This document shows, piece after piece, positions 14,350 to 15,053 of a DNA stretch of 15,053 nt. Numbering within the stretch: the first letter of the stretch is position 1; each line of letters begins with the position of its first letter. The translations under genes were made by a program, and so were the position numbers. The stretch lies in assembly GCA_028716025.1 (NCBI GenBank), contig JAQUQP010000033.1:1-15053 (forward strand), read 5' to 3'. The DNA comes from a bacterium. Its GTDB lineage: Bacteria; UBA6262. A model generated the notes under the pieces. The model saw only the letters and a program-made list of their open reading frames with translations, was not told the DNA's origin and did not search any database.

Positions 14350-15053
14350 TATGCCACCATATTATCGATCAACCTGGTTTTGCCTATATAAACAGCCAGG
14401 GCGATCACTACTTTACCCTTGATCATCTTGACTGGTTCTAATGTCTCTGCCTTGACTATCTCAATATAATCAACTTTAGCCAGCAAATTGCTTTCAATAA
14501 TATTCCTGACCTCTTTTTTGATCTTACCTGTATCTTTGATCCTGCTCTTGATCATGGCCTTAGCAACTTTAAGAGCCTCATACAAACAAGTCGCTGACTT
14601 TCTTTCCTCAGCGCTCAAATACTGGTTACGCGAGCTCATAGCCAGTCCGTCTTGCTCACGGACGATCGGACAAGCGACGACTTGTACTGGTATATTTAGA
14701 TCTCGCACCATTTGCTTAATGACCTGCACCTGCTGGTAATCTTTTTGCCCAAAATAGGCTTTATCCGACGGCACTGCGTTAAACAATTTGTTTACGATCG
14801 TGGCTACACCGCGAAAATGCCCCGGCCGTGACTCGCCGCACAGCACCTTGGTGATTTTGCCCACTTCCACATAGGTCTGATATCCTACAGGGTACATTTC
14901 TGCTGCGCTCGGATTGAAAATAACATCTGCGCCGGCACTCTTGGCTAACCGCGTATCTTTAGCAAATGGCCTCGGATATTTTTTAAAGTCCTCTTTCGGG
15001 CCAAACTGGGTAGGATTTACAAAAATGCTCACCACCACCATATTATTCTCTTT
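14349..15053 (-). CDS. panC: PanC, pantothenate synthetase (5' end outside window)
   Basis: The gene runs in from beyond base 15053. The first codons seen (Lys-Glu-Asn-Asn before [10 protein letters not shown]) continue the frame, so the ATG at 15041 is internal and not the true start. PanC joins pantoate and beta-alanine, using ATP, to make pantothenate for coenzyme A. Visible family motifs are [58 protein letters not shown] and the C-terminal-domain signature [10 protein letters not shown]. The N-terminal HIGH-type nucleotide-binding motif lies outside the window, as expected for a cut-off gene. About 234 residues are present. The stop overlaps the nadB start by one base. Confidence 0.95.
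   Translation of the reverse strand, partial: KENNMVVVSIFVNPTQFGPKEDFKKYPRPFAKDTRLAKSAGADVIFNPSAAEMYPVGYQTYVEVGKITKVLCGESRPGHFRGVATIVNKLFNAVPSDKAYFGQKDYQQVQVIKQMVRDLNIPVQVVACPIVREQDGLAMSSRNQYLSAEERKSATCLYEALKVAKAMIKSRIKDTGKIKKEVRNIIESNLLAKVDYIEIVKAETLEPVKMIKGKVVIALAVYIGKTRLIDNMVA

Noticed and set aside
15039..15041. ATG at 15041 as the start of panC
   Set aside because: The frame stays open to the window edge with family-like residues, and the N-terminal nucleotide-binding motif would be missing. It is an internal methionine.

Overview
The window reads as a chromosomal stretch of a Gram-negative (double-membrane) bacterium. It carries a full Tol-Pal envelope system, two outer-membrane-type lipoproteins, and Sec-type exported proteins. 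All fourteen genes that can be supported lie on the minus strand, so the natural reading direction is from base 15053 down to base 1. The taxon cannot be fixed from the sequence alone. The block order of the tol genes, lone receiver-domain proteins, a CARDB-domain exported protein, and AT-rich 'AAATCCTAA / CTAAAC / ATTCAAAT' spacer repeats together resemble genomes of uncultured phyla such as Omnitrophota or the Margulisbacteria/Desantisbacteria type. That is inference from memory.

Right end (15053 to 12721): panC, whose 5' end is outside the window, and nadB overlap by one base (TAATG). They form a cofactor-biosynthesis unit for pantothenate/CoA and NAD. The end of nadB runs into a heptad repeat. 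Next (12649 to 9883) is a signalling block: a membrane histidine kinase with a decayed GGDEF-like C-terminus, a single-receiver response regulator, and a two-receiver response regulator. Neither regulator has an output domain. The three genes are separated by gaps of roughly 90 bases that hold inverted-repeat elements. The excision-repair gene uvrA follows (9741 to 6931), after a 141-base gap made of a large imperfect inverted repeat.

The Tol-Pal cluster (6899 to 2493) runs pal, cpoB(ybgF), tolA/tonB-like, tolB, tolQ, tolR. This is the E. coli gene set, but with the lipoprotein and periplasmic genes placed before the motor genes. A near-consensus promoter (TTGACT-16-TATAAT) sits across the uvrA stop codon and probably drives the cluster. 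TolQ and TolR form the proton-driven inner-membrane motor, the TonB/TolA-like protein spans the periplasm, and TolB, Pal and CpoB connect to peptidoglycan and the outer membrane.

Left end (2385 to 1): a 62-residue two-helix membrane protein of unknown family, a hairpin that could terminate transcription, an exported CARDB plus NTF2-like protein, and the start of a second exported, possibly repeat-containing protein. That last gene has its own strong promoter and a leader of about 180 bases with a perfect 16-bp palindrome, a GNRA-capped hairpin and a U-run just before the ribosome binding site. This leader is the least explained regulatory sequence in the window. No tRNA, rRNA, CRISPR array, transposase gene or phage gene was seen.
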